64,000 nt of DNA from the NCBI GenBank assembly GCA_026708325.1, contig JAPOVC010000016.1:62001-126000 (forward strand), read 5' to 3'. Positions 16,365 through 24,069 of this stretch are shown in pieces. A program made the position numbers and the translations under genes. Origin of the DNA: Anaerolineaceae bacterium (GTDB taxonomy: Bacteria > Chloroflexota > Anaerolineae > Aggregatilineales > Phototrophicaceae). Positions within the stretch are counted from its first letter, which is position 1; each line of letters begins with the position of its first letter. The notes beneath the pieces are model-generated. The model saw nothing but the letters and a program-made list of their open reading frames with translations. It searched no databases and was not told the DNA's origin.

Positions 16365-17582
16365 CTAACTGCCCAACACCTCCCCCAGTTGCCCCATCGC
16401 CTCGCTCTCCGTCGCGTGGATGGCCAGCACCTGCGCCGCCAAATCCTCACGGAATGCCGTCAGTTCTGCCTCCGTCATGGGGAAGTCCGCGCCGAGTTGC
16501 TCAAACAGCTCTGACTGCCGTGCGTGGCAGCGGCGCATCTCGGGCAGCGCGTCCATGCCCTGTTCATCCAGCAGTGCGTAACGCCGCTGCAACAGTTGAC
16601 GCGTCTCGGCCAGGGCGGGCACTTCATCCGGCAGCAGCATCCGCGCCAGTTCGCGCCACTGCCCGTGACTGCGGCGCAGGGTCTCGCCGACCTCGCGCAG
16701 CGCGGGCCTGTCGAGGATCATGGCGGCCTCGTCGAGGAAGTCCGCATAGGCGGCGCGCTCCATGCCGTCGAAGCCCCAGAGCTCGATGAAGCCGAAAGCG
16801 CCGGGCTGGGTGTGGTTGCCGGCCAGGGCCATCATCAGGTCGCGGCCCGGGGCGAAGTAGCGCGCCCAGGACTGCTTGTTGCGCGTGTTGGTCAACAACT
16901 GCGCCCAGCGCTCCAGCGCCAGCAGACCGAAGTTGTTTGCACTGCCGCGCGGCGGGCCTTCCGTGAACATTGAATGACACTGCCGCAGGCCGGCCTCGAC
17001 CGCGTCTTCGAGGCGACTGAAATCCGGCGCGCCGAGCGTGGTCACGCGGAAACGCTCCTTCTTGACGCGGCCGCGGGCGGCGGCCAGGGTCGCGGCGGGG
17101 ATGACCAGGGGACGCGACGAGGGTCCGGCGACCCAGGCGTTTTCCTCATCCAGGCCGAAGACCAGCAGCGGGGTCATGGCCCAGTTGCGCTCGTCATGCG
17201 GCAGCAGCGTCCAGGGCAGGCTGAAGGAATCGGCCATGACGATGGCGGCGTGGCCCTCGGCGAGGGCGTCGCCCAGGTTGGCCGCGCCCTTGTTCGCGCT
17301 GGCCGTCTGACGCAGGTCCTGCGGGATGGCGAGACGCTCGCAGAGCGTCGGCAGCGGGTCGAAGGTGTTGCGCGTCAGCAGCACCAGATGCGGCGGATAG
17401 CCCTGGTACTGGAAGGTGAAGTAGCCGAAGGCGATGCCGCCGCTGATGCCCAGCAGCAGCGCCTCGGAGAGCGGTTCACCACTATGCGGGGCGCGCACCC
17501 CCTCCCAGGCGAGGGCGTCGCGCAGGGTGCCGGTCTCGTAGTGGCGGCCGGCGAACTCGCAGTAGTTGTCAAGAACGGGCAT
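16365..17582 (-). CDS. BtrH N-terminal domain / DUF4872 protein
   Basis: A 405-residue cytoplasmic protein. The opening (DNYCEFAGRHYETGTLRDAL, LLLGISGGIAFGYFTFQYQG) is the BtrH-type domain, named from the butirosin acyltransferase, where a papain-like Cys/His pair handles acyl-ACP-linked groups. Here the likely nucleophile is in YCEFAGRHYE. The later part (NWAMTPLLVFGLDEENAW, FSRLEDAVEAGLRQC, TNTRNKQSWARYF) matches DUF4872. Such proteins are common as stand-alone genes in Chloroflexota and Firmicutes; no biosynthetic cluster is visible here. A role as an acyl or peptide transferase is inferred from family only. Confidence 0.75.
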   Translation of the reverse strand: MPVLDNYCEFAGRHYETGTLRDALAWEGVRAPHSGEPLSEALLLGISGGIAFGYFTFQYQGYPPHLVLLTRNTFDPLPTLCERLAIPQDLRQTASANKGAANLGDALAEGHAAIVMADSFSLPWTLLPHDERNWAMTPLLVFGLDEENAWVAGPSSRPLVIPAATLAAARGRVKKERFRVTTLGAPDFSRLEDAVEAGLRQCHSMFTEGPPRGSANNFGLLALERWAQLLTNTRNKQSWARYFAPGRDLMMALAGNHTQPGAFGFIELWGFDGMERAAYADFLDEAAMILDRPALREVGETLRRSHGQWRELARMLLPDEVPALAETRQLLQRRYALLDEQGMDALPEMRRCHARQSELFEQLGADFPMTEAELTAFREDLAAQVLAIHATESEAMGQLGEVLGS

Positions 17583-17668
17583 GGTCGTCTCCCCTGTCGT
17601 TACTGAAGGCAGTGTACAACAGGCGGCGGGACGGGCGGCAAAAGAGCGACATACTTTGGACTTTTGCG

Positions 17669-17897
17669 GCCCTCACCCCTAAATCCGTCACGCTCAGTTG
17701 TGGGAGCCCTTTCCTCAGGAAGAGGAAAGCAGTCTATTCTCGAACCAGCCTGAAATTAAAGTCCCTCTCCCTCAGGGAGAGGGGGAGTCCTATCCGGGAC
17801 GCGGACATCAACTCTTGCATGTCAGACTGGGGAAAACAGTCCCTCTCCCTGAGGGAAGGGCTCCCACAACTGAGCGAGAAAGGAATGGGGTGAGGGC
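17669..17897 (+). repeat. MITE-like palindromic element, copy 1 (terminal inverted repeats)
   Basis: This fills most of the 400-bp gap after the BtrH-like gene. The left end runs GCCCTCACCCC... GCTCAGTTGTGGGAGCCCTT and the right end is its inverse (AAGGGCTCCCACAACTGAGC ... GGGGTGAGGGC), giving inverted ends of roughly 45 bp. Inside are CCCTCTCCCT/AGGGAGAGGG palindromes. There is no open reading frame and no obvious target-site duplication. Related copies occur at five other places in the window. Confidence 0.75.
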
Positions 17898-17983
17898 AAC
17901 GCAAGCGGGCCTGCTGCCCGCCCTGCGCCGTCATATTGCAGTTTTGGCGACCGTCAGTTGCTGATCCGCATGCTGCCGGACCG

Positions 17984-18205
17984 TCAGGATCCCACGGTCA
18001 CTGCCCCGGCAAACATCACAAAGACATATACAAGTGCCGCGACGAGGACCAGCAACAAAAGCCTCGGCAACCATCGCCTGAGACCCTTGCCATCTTGCTC
18101 AAGCGCTGCGGCCTGGTGTTCGCGCGCCATTGCACGCCGGACGTCGGCAGCGCGCGCTTCGGCCAGCTTGCGCTGTAACCTTGGATCGGGCGTTCCTCTG
18201 TGCAT
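17984..18205 (-). CDS. Small membrane protein
   Basis: A 73-residue protein from the ATG at 18205, with GGAGGG 7 bp upstream. A charged helical N-terminus (RLQRKLAEARAADVRRAM) is followed by one membrane helix (LLLLVLVAALVYVFVMFAG). No family is recognised. The good ribosome site and sensible topology support it as a real gene. It lies between the repeat element and the beta-propeller gene. Confidence 0.65.
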   Translation of the reverse strand: MHRGTPDPRLQRKLAEARAADVRRAMAREHQAAALEQDGKGLRRWLPRLLLLVLVAALVYVFVMFAGAVTVGS

Positions 18206-18273
18206 GGTGGACCCTCCAAGGTCTGTTTTCTCTTCAGCATAGCAGAGTTGCCCAATCCGGCGATTGCTGTCCT

Positions 18274-19275
18274 TCAGGAGCGCAATTCCGCCAGCGCGAT
18301 GCCTTGCTCGCCCTGCACCGTGTAGAGCAGATAGAGACGGTCGTCGTCGTCGAGGAAGGGACAGGGATCGCGCAACTGGCAAACCGGCTCGTGCACGGCG
18401 CCGCGCTTCGACGGCGCCAGCGGCAGGCCCGCGCCCTCCCAGGGTCGCTCCGGCAGCAGCAGTGTGCGCAGGGGCCCCGGCCGCCAGCGGCGCCAGTCCG
18501 GCTCGCTGACGTCGACTTCGGCCAGCATGACGTGCTCGGGCGCGTCGCCCTGGCGCGAGCAGAAGACATGGAGCCTGTCGCCATCGAGCTGCATGGCCAG
18601 GTGACGGATGGAGGGCGCGCCGGGCGGGAAGAAGAAGTCTTCGCGCCGCGCATCGTCCCCCATGAGCAGCGGCCCGCTTTCGAAGACGGCCAGACCATCG
18701 GGGGAGCGGCAGAGCAGGCCCGGCATGCTGATGCCGTAGACCATGCCATGGATTGTGACCACGCGCAGATAGGCCGGCGCGATCAGTTGCGGCTGCACCT
18801 CGAAGTTCAGGCCGTCCCGCGACAGCGCGACGCGGCTGCGCTGGGTGTAGAAGAAGCGTTCGTCGATCTCCGGCGGGACCGTCCCGCGGTCCCTGGCCGT
18901 CATCATGCCGTGGTAGTAGAGATGGATGCGCCGCCGCTCATGATCGACGTGGATGTGGGGCGAGGCGATGTGCCCCTCGAAGCCGCTGTCTTCCAGCTGC
19001 AGCACGCCGCCTGCGTGTACCCGCCAGGGGCCGGCCAGGTCGTCGGCGTATGCCAGGCGGATGTGATCGCCGGCGTGGTGCGCGAAGTAAAGATAGTAGC
19101 GGCCCAGGGGCGAGGGCACCCAGTCCGGCACGCGCAAGAGGCAGGGCCCATTGATGTTCTGGCGCATCTGAGGGTCGGCGCCGGGCGTATCCGCCGTGAT
19201 GATGGGTCTGTCGAAGAGCCGCCGGGCCTGCATGGCCCCGAAATCGCTGCGCCTCAGGTCAGGCGCGTGTACCAC
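18274..19275 (-). CDS. Five-bladed beta-propeller glycosidase-like protein (GH43/GH32/GH130 fold)
   Basis: A 333-residue protein with repeated propeller strands: GRYYLYFAHHAGDHIRLAYA, HIHVDHERRRIHLYYHG, SRVALSRDGLNFEV, DGDRLHVFCSRQGD, LRDPCPFLDDDDRLYLLYTV. The pattern of an acidic residue before or within each WYxxF-like strand and the final RDPCPF..DD.LYLLY blade is that of GH43-clan hydrolases acting on plant-type or microbial glycans. There is no signal peptide. GTG 19275 lies inside the end of rpsD; an ATG at 19233 would avoid most of the overlap, so the start is uncertain. The exact substrate is unknown. Confidence 0.7.
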   Translation of the reverse strand: MVHAPDLRRSDFGAMQARRLFDRPIITADTPGADPQMRQNINGPCLLRVPDWVPSPLGRYYLYFAHHAGDHIRLAYADDLAGPWRVHAGGVLQLEDSGFEGHIASPHIHVDHERRRIHLYYHGMMTARDRGTVPPEIDERFFYTQRSRVALSRDGLNFEVQPQLIAPAYLRVVTIHGMVYGISMPGLLCRSPDGLAVFESGPLLMGDDARREDFFFPPGAPSIRHLAMQLDGDRLHVFCSRQGDAPEHVMLAEVDVSEPDWRRWRPGPLRTLLLPERPWEGAGLPLAPSKRGAVHEPVCQLRDPCPFLDDDDRLYLLYTVQGEQGIALAELRS

Positions 19276-19880
19276 TCCACGATCTGCTGCTCGTCCACCG
19301 GGATGGGCATCTCGTTGCGCTCGGGCACGCGCTCGAAGGTCGCGCTGAAGTTGTCCGCGTCGAGCGACATGTATTCCGGCACCGCTCCCCGCGATTCCAG
19401 CGCCTCGGCGATATGCACGTTCTTGCGCATGCGCTCGTGGATGGAGATGACGTCGCCGGTGCGGACCTGGGCCGAGGCGATGTCGAGGCGGCGGCCGTTG
19501 ACCAGGATGTGGCCGTGGCCGACCAGCTGGCGCGCGGCCCAGATAGTGGGCGCGAAGCCGGCGCGGAAGACCAGATTGTCGAGGCGACGCTCCAGCAATA
19601 CCAGCATGTTGGTGCCGGTGTTGCCGCTCTGCTTGCGGGCGCGCACGAAGTAGCGCCGCATCTGACGGTCGCGTACGTTGAAGATGAAGGCCAGCTTTTG
19701 CTTCTCGGCCAGTTGCAGGCTGTAGTTGCTGCGGCGGCCGGAACGGTATTGCCGGTCGCGGCCGTGTTCACCGGGCGGATAGGGGCGCTTCTCAAGGATG
19801 CGCTGGTACTTGGGGCGCGGCACCAGCACCTCGCCGAAGCGGCGCTGAACCTTCGCCTTGGGCCCGTGATAGGATGCCAT
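19254..19880 (-). CDS. rpsD: 30S ribosomal protein S4
   Basis: A 208-residue S4, an rRNA-binding protein that nucleates 30S assembly. The N-terminal domain is followed by the S4 RNA-binding fold: LERRLDNLVFRAGFAPTIWA, ARQLVGHGHILVNGRRLDIA, VRTGDVISIHER. The N-terminus (MASYHGPKAKVQRRFGEVLV) lacks the zinc-ligand cysteines of many S4 proteins (C-minus form). It stands alone: the usual rpsM-rpsK-rpsD-rpoA neighbours are absent. The downstream propeller gene starts within its last codons. Confidence 0.95.
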   Translation of the reverse strand: MASYHGPKAKVQRRFGEVLVPRPKYQRILEKRPYPPGEHGRDRQYRSGRRSNYSLQLAEKQKLAFIFNVRDRQMRRYFVRARKQSGNTGTNMLVLLERRLDNLVFRAGFAPTIWAARQLVGHGHILVNGRRLDIASAQVRTGDVISIHERMRKNVHIAEALESRGAVPEYMSLDADNFSATFERVPERNEMPIPVDEQQIVEWYTRLT

Positions 19881-19974
19881 CTGCCTCTTCCCTCTGCTCC
19901 GCGGGCCACTCGCGCCCGGTCAACAAAACGGACGGCCCATTGTACAGGCCGCGCGGCCAAATGCCAGCGTCAAA

Positions 19975-21009
19975 TCAGGGCGCGCCGACGAAGCGTCGCT
20001 CCTGCGCCACAAATACCCCCGGCTCAAGGCCCTCCCGGGCCATGGTCGTGGCCGCCGCATGCCAGGCCTGCATGGCGCGGGCGATGTCCTCAACCAGCGG
20101 CACGACCACCGAGTTGCCGAACTGTCGGTAGGCCTGGGTGTCCGAGACCGGAATCACGAAGTCGTCCGGGAAGCCCATCAAACGCGCGCACTCGCGCGGC
20201 GTCAGACGGCGCGGGTTTCGTCCACCCTGCTTGATGAGGATTTCGGAGCCGTCCTTGTAGTAGCGCGCGCTGAGCGTGCGCGTGATGCGGTCGCGCGCCG
20301 GGTCGACCAGGCCGAAGCCGAAGCCGTTGCCGCGGCGGCGGTGCTTTTCGGTATAGGCTTGCAGGTACTGCCACAGTTTGTCGCTCAGGGTGTATTTCCC
20401 GTCGACCTGCGCTTCGAGAATGTCGGCGAGGGACGGGCCCTGCGCCGGCGGGTCGGGAAAGCTGAAGCCCAGGTCGGGCCAGAGGTCGCGGCGAAAGCCG
20501 ACGATGAAGATGCGCTGCCGGTGCTGCGGCACATAACCCTGGGCGTCCAGCACCCGGTGATGTACACGATAGCCCAGGCGTTGCAGTTCGGCCCGGATGA
20601 TGCGAAAGGTGCGGCCGCCGTCGTGCGTCTTCAGGTTGCGCACGTTCTCCAGCAGCAGGGCCGGCGGACGCTTCGCCTCGAGAATGCGCGCGATCTCGAA
20701 AAAGAGATTGCCCTGCGTTCGATCGCCGAAACCATGTGCGCGTCCCAGACTTTTTTTCTTGGAGACACCGGCGATCGAAAAGGGTTGGCAGGGGAAACCG
20801 GCCAGCAAGACGTCGTGGTCGGGGATGTCCGCGACGTCAATGTCGCGGATGTCACCGAAGGGCGTTTCCGCGCAGGCGCCGCCAAAATTGGCAGCGTAGG
20901 TCTGCTGCGCGAAGCGGTCCCATTCGGACGAGAAAACGCAGTGCGCGCCGACGCGCCCGAAGGCCAGGCGCATCCCGCCGATGCCGGCGAAGAGGTCGAT
21001 GACCCTCAT
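19975..21009 (-). CDS. DNA (cytosine-5) methyltransferase, Dcm-like
   Basis: A 344-residue 5-methylcytosine methyltransferase with all core motifs in order: FAGIGG (7-12, SAM binding), PCQPFS (73-78, catalytic Cys74), ENV (121-123), QHRQRIF (162-168), a target-recognition region near 200-270, [16 protein letters not shown] (motif IX) and [11 protein letters not shown] (motif X). The ending [17 protein letters not shown] is very close to Dcm/EcoRII-class enzymes as I recall them; the target site is not deducible. The start overlaps the rsmI stop by 4 bp. No restriction endonuclease or Vsr nuclease is adjacent, so it is probably an orphan. Confidence 0.93.
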   Translation of the reverse strand: MRVIDLFAGIGGMRLAFGRVGAHCVFSSEWDRFAQQTYAANFGGACAETPFGDIRDIDVADIPDHDVLLAGFPCQPFSIAGVSKKKSLGRAHGFGDRTQGNLFFEIARILEAKRPPALLLENVRNLKTHDGGRTFRIIRAELQRLGYRVHHRVLDAQGYVPQHRQRIFIVGFRRDLWPDLGFSFPDPPAQGPSLADILEAQVDGKYTLSDKLWQYLQAYTEKHRRRGNGFGFGLVDPARDRITRTLSARYYKDGSEILIKQGGRNPRRLTPRECARLMGFPDDFVIPVSDTQAYRQFGNSVVVPLVEDIARAMQAWHAAATTMAREGLEPGVFVAQERRFVGAP

Positions 21010-21830
21010 CCCGCGCGCCCCTCCAGCCCCAGGGCGTAGACCGCGCGGCGCTTCCAGCCGGAGACTTCCGCCACAGCCCTGGCGGCGCTGCCGGGCGGCT
21101 CGCCGGCCGCCTGGCGCTCCGCCAGCGCCGCGCGCACCTGGGCCTCGTCCCAGACTTCATCCTCCTCCGCCCCGCCGATAACCAGCATGATCTCCCCGCG
21201 CGGGCCCTGCGTTTCAAGCTGCCCCAGCACTTCGCTGACCGTGCCGCGCAGGTATTCCTCGTGCAGCTTGCTCAGTTCGCGCGCGACGACCAGCGGCCGC
21301 TCGCCCAGCGCGTCACGAATGGCGGCCAGCGTCGCCAGCAGGCGTTGCGGGTTCTCGCAGGCCAGCAGGGTGCGCCGCTCGTGACGCAGGCCCGCCAGCA
21401 ACTGCGAACGCGCGCGGGCCTTCACGGGCAGAAATCCCAGCCAGATGAAGCTGTCGCTCGGCAGGCCCGAGCCGACCAGGGCCGTGGTCAGGGAGTCAGG
21501 GCCGGGCAGGACCTCGACGCGCAGGCCCTCCGCCAGCGCCGCGCGCAACAGTTCGTAACCTGGATCGGCGAGGGTCGGCATGCCGGCGTCGCTGACCAGC
21601 GCCACGTCGCCCCGCGCCAGCGCCTCCAGCAGCTCTGCGACGCGTCGCGCCTCGTTGTGATCGTGGTAGCTCAGCAGGGGCGTGTCGATGTCGTAGTGTC
21701 GCAGCAACACGCGGGTGCGGCGCGTGTCCTCGGCGGCGATCAGCGAGACCTCACGCAGCACGCGCAGGGCGCGCAGGGTGATGTCCTCCAGGTTGCCGAT
21801 GGGGGTCGGCACGATGTAGAGCACGCCCAT
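21006..21830 (-). CDS. rsmI: 16S rRNA (cytidine-1402 2'-O)-methyltransferase
   Basis: A 274-residue SAM-dependent methyltransferase that 2'-O-methylates C1402 in the decoding centre of 16S rRNA. Signatures of the tetrapyrrole-methylase fold: [53 protein letters not shown], and [17 protein letters not shown]. Length is normal. It is followed with a 4-bp overlap by the Dcm-like methyltransferase gene, so the two are translationally coupled, an unusual pairing of rRNA and DNA methylation. Confidence 0.94.
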   Translation of the reverse strand: MGVLYIVPTPIGNLEDITLRALRVLREVSLIAAEDTRRTRVLLRHYDIDTPLLSYHDHNEARRVAELLEALARGDVALVSDAGMPTLADPGYELLRAALAEGLRVEVLPGPDSLTTALVGSGLPSDSFIWLGFLPVKARARSQLLAGLRHERRTLLACENPQRLLATLAAIRDALGERPLVVARELSKLHEEYLRGTVSEVLGQLETQGPRGEIMLVIGGAEEDEVWDEAQVRAALAERQAAGEPPGSAARAVAEVSGWKRRAVYALGLEGRAG

Positions 21831-21889
21831 CGCGTTTTCTCACAGCCGCCGGCCAGCGCAGTGTACCATGCCGCCTGCTTCTGAACTGC

Positions 21890-22074
21890 GCCCTCACGCC
21901 CCCTCCGGCCCCTTTCCCGCTCAGTCGCGGGAGCCCTCCCGTCCCGGGGACGGGCCATTTGATAAATCGCCCCTACAGCGTAGGTGCGCCATATCATGGC
22001 GCCCGTACCAGGAGGACGCGGAGGGTCGCGGGCCAAAGCCCCTCTCCCTCAGGGAGAGGGGTTGGGGTGAGGGC
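21890..22074. repeat. MITE-like palindromic element, copy 2a, forming a 185-bp tandem repeat with the next
   Basis: It begins GCCCTCACGCC and ends GGGGTGAGGGC with a Dcm-like gene upstream. Internally it holds CTTTCCCGCTCAGTCGCGGG, a GTCCCGGGGAC palindrome, GCGCCAT...ATGGCGCC and CCCTCTCCCT/AGGGAGAGGG. The block 21909-22034 recurs at 22094-22219 with an offset of exactly 185 bp, equal to the element length, so the two are a tandem duplication. Confidence 0.7.
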
Positions 22075-22093
22075 CAAAATAGCCAGACTTGAC

Positions 22094-22470
22094 GCCCTTT
22101 CCCGCTCAGTCGCGGGAGCCCTTCCGTCCCGGGGGCGGGCGATTTGAAAAATCGCCCCTACACCGTAGGGGCGCCATACCATGGCGCCCGTACCAGGAGG
22201 ACGCGGAGGGTCGCGGGCCCTCACCCCCCGGCCCCCTCTCCCTCAGGGAGAGGGGGAGAATACGCAGTCTCTCCGCTATCTCTGTCAGGTAAGGTCCTTC
22301 TCCCTCAGGGAAGGGCTCCCGTAACCTGGCGGGTAAGGATTAGGGGTGAGGCCCGCTCCAGGCATGCCGTCCTCACCCCTAATCCCTTTCTCAGGGAGAG
22401 GGACTTTATATCCGGTTTTTCACCCCCTCTCTCTGAGGGAGAGGGGGCCGGGGGGTGAGGGTCCATTTCC
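22094..22470. repeat. Cluster of further MITE-like palindromic repeats (copies 2b-2d)
   Basis: The rest of the 695-bp gap before the sulfatase gene is repeat material. 22094-22219 duplicates the previous element; 22217 to about 22355 runs from GCCCTCACCCC to GGGGTGAGGCC; 22369-22466 runs from CCTCACCCC through two AGGGAGAGGG palindromes to GGGGTGAGGG. GCCCCTAC-acc-GTAGGGGC and GGGCGCCAT-acc-ATGGCGCCC are additional nested hairpins near 22154-22190. No coding potential is seen. Confidence 0.65.
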
Positions 22471-22525
22471 CGCATAACCCGCCAGTGTACAATGCGGCCC
22501 GTCTACCACGCCTGCAGGAGGCCCG

Positions 22526-24010
22526 ATGCCACCGCCCAACATCCTGGTCATCATGAGCGACGATCACGCGCAGTGGGCCTCTGGCTGCTACGGCAATCGG
22601 GAGTTGCACACGCCCGCGCTGGACCATCTGGCCGCGGGCGGCCTGCGCATGGACAAGGCCTTCACGCCCACGCCGGTCTGCTCGCCGGCGCGCGCCTCCT
22701 TCTTCACCGGCCTGCTACCCTCGCAACACGGCATCCATGACTGGCTCTGGTACGACGTCAACGTCCACAGTGAAGCGCAACGGTCGGCCCTGGCGGGTCA
22801 GCCCTCGCTGGCCGGGCAGGTCACTCTGGCGCAGCGCCTGGCGCAGGCGGGTTATCACTGCGGCCTTAGCGGCAAGTGGCATTGCGGCGGCGACGATACG
22901 CCGCAGCCCGGCTTCGCCTTTTGGGACGCCCTGCGCGCCAACCGGCCGGCGCTGGACGGCGCCTACAGCGTTGGCGGGACCTTCGTCGAGCGTCGTGGCT
23001 GGCACAGCGAGATCATCACTGACAACGCCCTGCGCTTTCTGCGCGAGCGCGAGCGCGAACAGCCCTTCTTCCTCTTCGTCGGCTACATCGGGACGCACAG
23101 CCCCTGGAGCGGCCATCCGGAACGCCTGGTAACGCGCAACCGCGACGCCCGTTTCGACGACATCCCGCAGAACGATCCCGGACCTCACGGGCAGTTCACC
23201 GGCGAGGGCATCAACGTGCGCGACCGGGAGGAGGCGCTGGCGCAGTATTACGCCGCGGTCAGCCACATCGACGAGGGCGTGGGCCGCCTGCTGGACGAAC
23301 TGGAGGCCCAGGGTCTGCGCGAGGACACCCTCGTGCTGTATACCTCCGACCACGGCCTCAACTGCAGCCACCACGGCCTGTGGGGCAAGGGCAACGCCAC
23401 CCGCCCGCCCAACATGCTGGAGGAGTCGATCCGCGTGCCGCTGCTCTTCAACTGGCCCGGGCGAGTGACGCCTGGCCGGGCGGCCGCGCACTTCGTCGAT
23501 CACTGCGATCTGCACGCGACCCTGCTCGACCTGGCCGGACTGGACGCCGATTCATCCGGCGGGCCGGGTCGCAGCTTCGCGCCGCTCTTCGGCGATGCAG
23601 CCGGGCTGCCCGACTGGCGTCAGTACCAGGCCGGCGAGTACGGCCCGACGCGCATGTGGCGCACAGAGCGTTACAAGCTGGTACGCGACGCAGCGGCGGT
23701 GGGAGCGCCGCGGAGTGAAGCGACGACGGCGCGGACATCCCCGCAGGTGGGAGCGCCGCGGAGCGCAGTGACGACGGCGCGGACATCCCCGCAGGGGGGG
23801 AGGAGCCGCGAGTTGCTCTTCGACCTGCAGGCCGACCCACGTGAAACGCGCGACATCCGCGCTGCCGAGCCGCAACTGGCCGCCGACCTGGGCGCGCAAA
23901 TGACCCGTTTCTTCGCGCAGTACGACGTCCCCGAACGCAGCGGCCTGCGCGCGCCGCAAGGCCCGCGCCACAATTTCCACGAGGCCTGGAGAGAGCGCCT
24001 GGAGCTGTAA
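22526..24010 (+). CDS. Sulfatase (type I, formylglycine-dependent)
   Basis: A 494-residue arylsulfatase-type hydrolase without a signal peptide. The metal-binding start NILVIMSDDHAQW and the sulfatase signature VCSPARASFFTG (residues 51-62, Cys52 converted to formylglycine) are intact, followed by LSGKWH and YTSDHGLN. AGGAGG precedes the ATG. Between YKLVRDAAA and RSRELLFDLQADPRETRD lies a two-copy 48-bp repeat that adds about 32 foreign residues in frame. No sulfatase-modifying enzyme is in the window. Substrates are likely sulfated sugars. Confidence 0.9.
   Translation: MPPPNILVIMSDDHAQWASGCYGNRELHTPALDHLAAGGLRMDKAFTPTPVCSPARASFFTGLLPSQHGIHDWLWYDVNVHSEAQRSALAGQPSLAGQVTLAQRLAQAGYHCGLSGKWHCGGDDTPQPGFAFWDALRANRPALDGAYSVGGTFVERRGWHSEIITDNALRFLREREREQPFFLFVGYIGTHSPWSGHPERLVTRNRDARFDDIPQNDPGPHGQFTGEGINVRDREEALAQYYAAVSHIDEGVGRLLDELEAQGLREDTLVLYTSDHGLNCSHHGLWGKGNATRPPNMLEESIRVPLLFNWPGRVTPGRAAAHFVDHCDLHATLLDLAGLDADSSGGPGRSFAPLFGDAAGLPDWRQYQAGEYGPTRMWRTERYKLVRDAAAVGAPRSEATTARTSPQVGAPRSAVTTARTSPQGGRSRELLFDLQADPRETRDIRAAEPQLAADLGAQMTRFFAQYDVPERSGLRAPQGPRHNFHEAWRERLEL
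23699..23794 (+). repeat. In-frame two-copy 48-bp palindromic repeat inside the sulfatase gene
   Basis: Units 23699-23746 and 23747-23794 begin GTGGGAGCGCCGCGGAG and end GCGGACATCCCCGCAG, differing at only about three positions. Each has an inner inverted repeat, GCGCCG (23705-23710) with CGGCGC (23727-23732). Being 48 bp, each unit preserves the reading frame and encodes VGAPRS.(A/V)TTARTSPQ. Confidence 0.85.
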
Positions 24011-24069
24011 CGTCAGGCGTGGGGCCTTAATTCAGGTTAGGATAGCGACAGACAGAAAACGGAGTTGCG

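Noticed and set aside
21890-22470. Possible CRISPR array because of repeated short palindromes
   Set aside because: Repeats are irregular in spacing and length, spacers are themselves repeats, and no cas gene is present.
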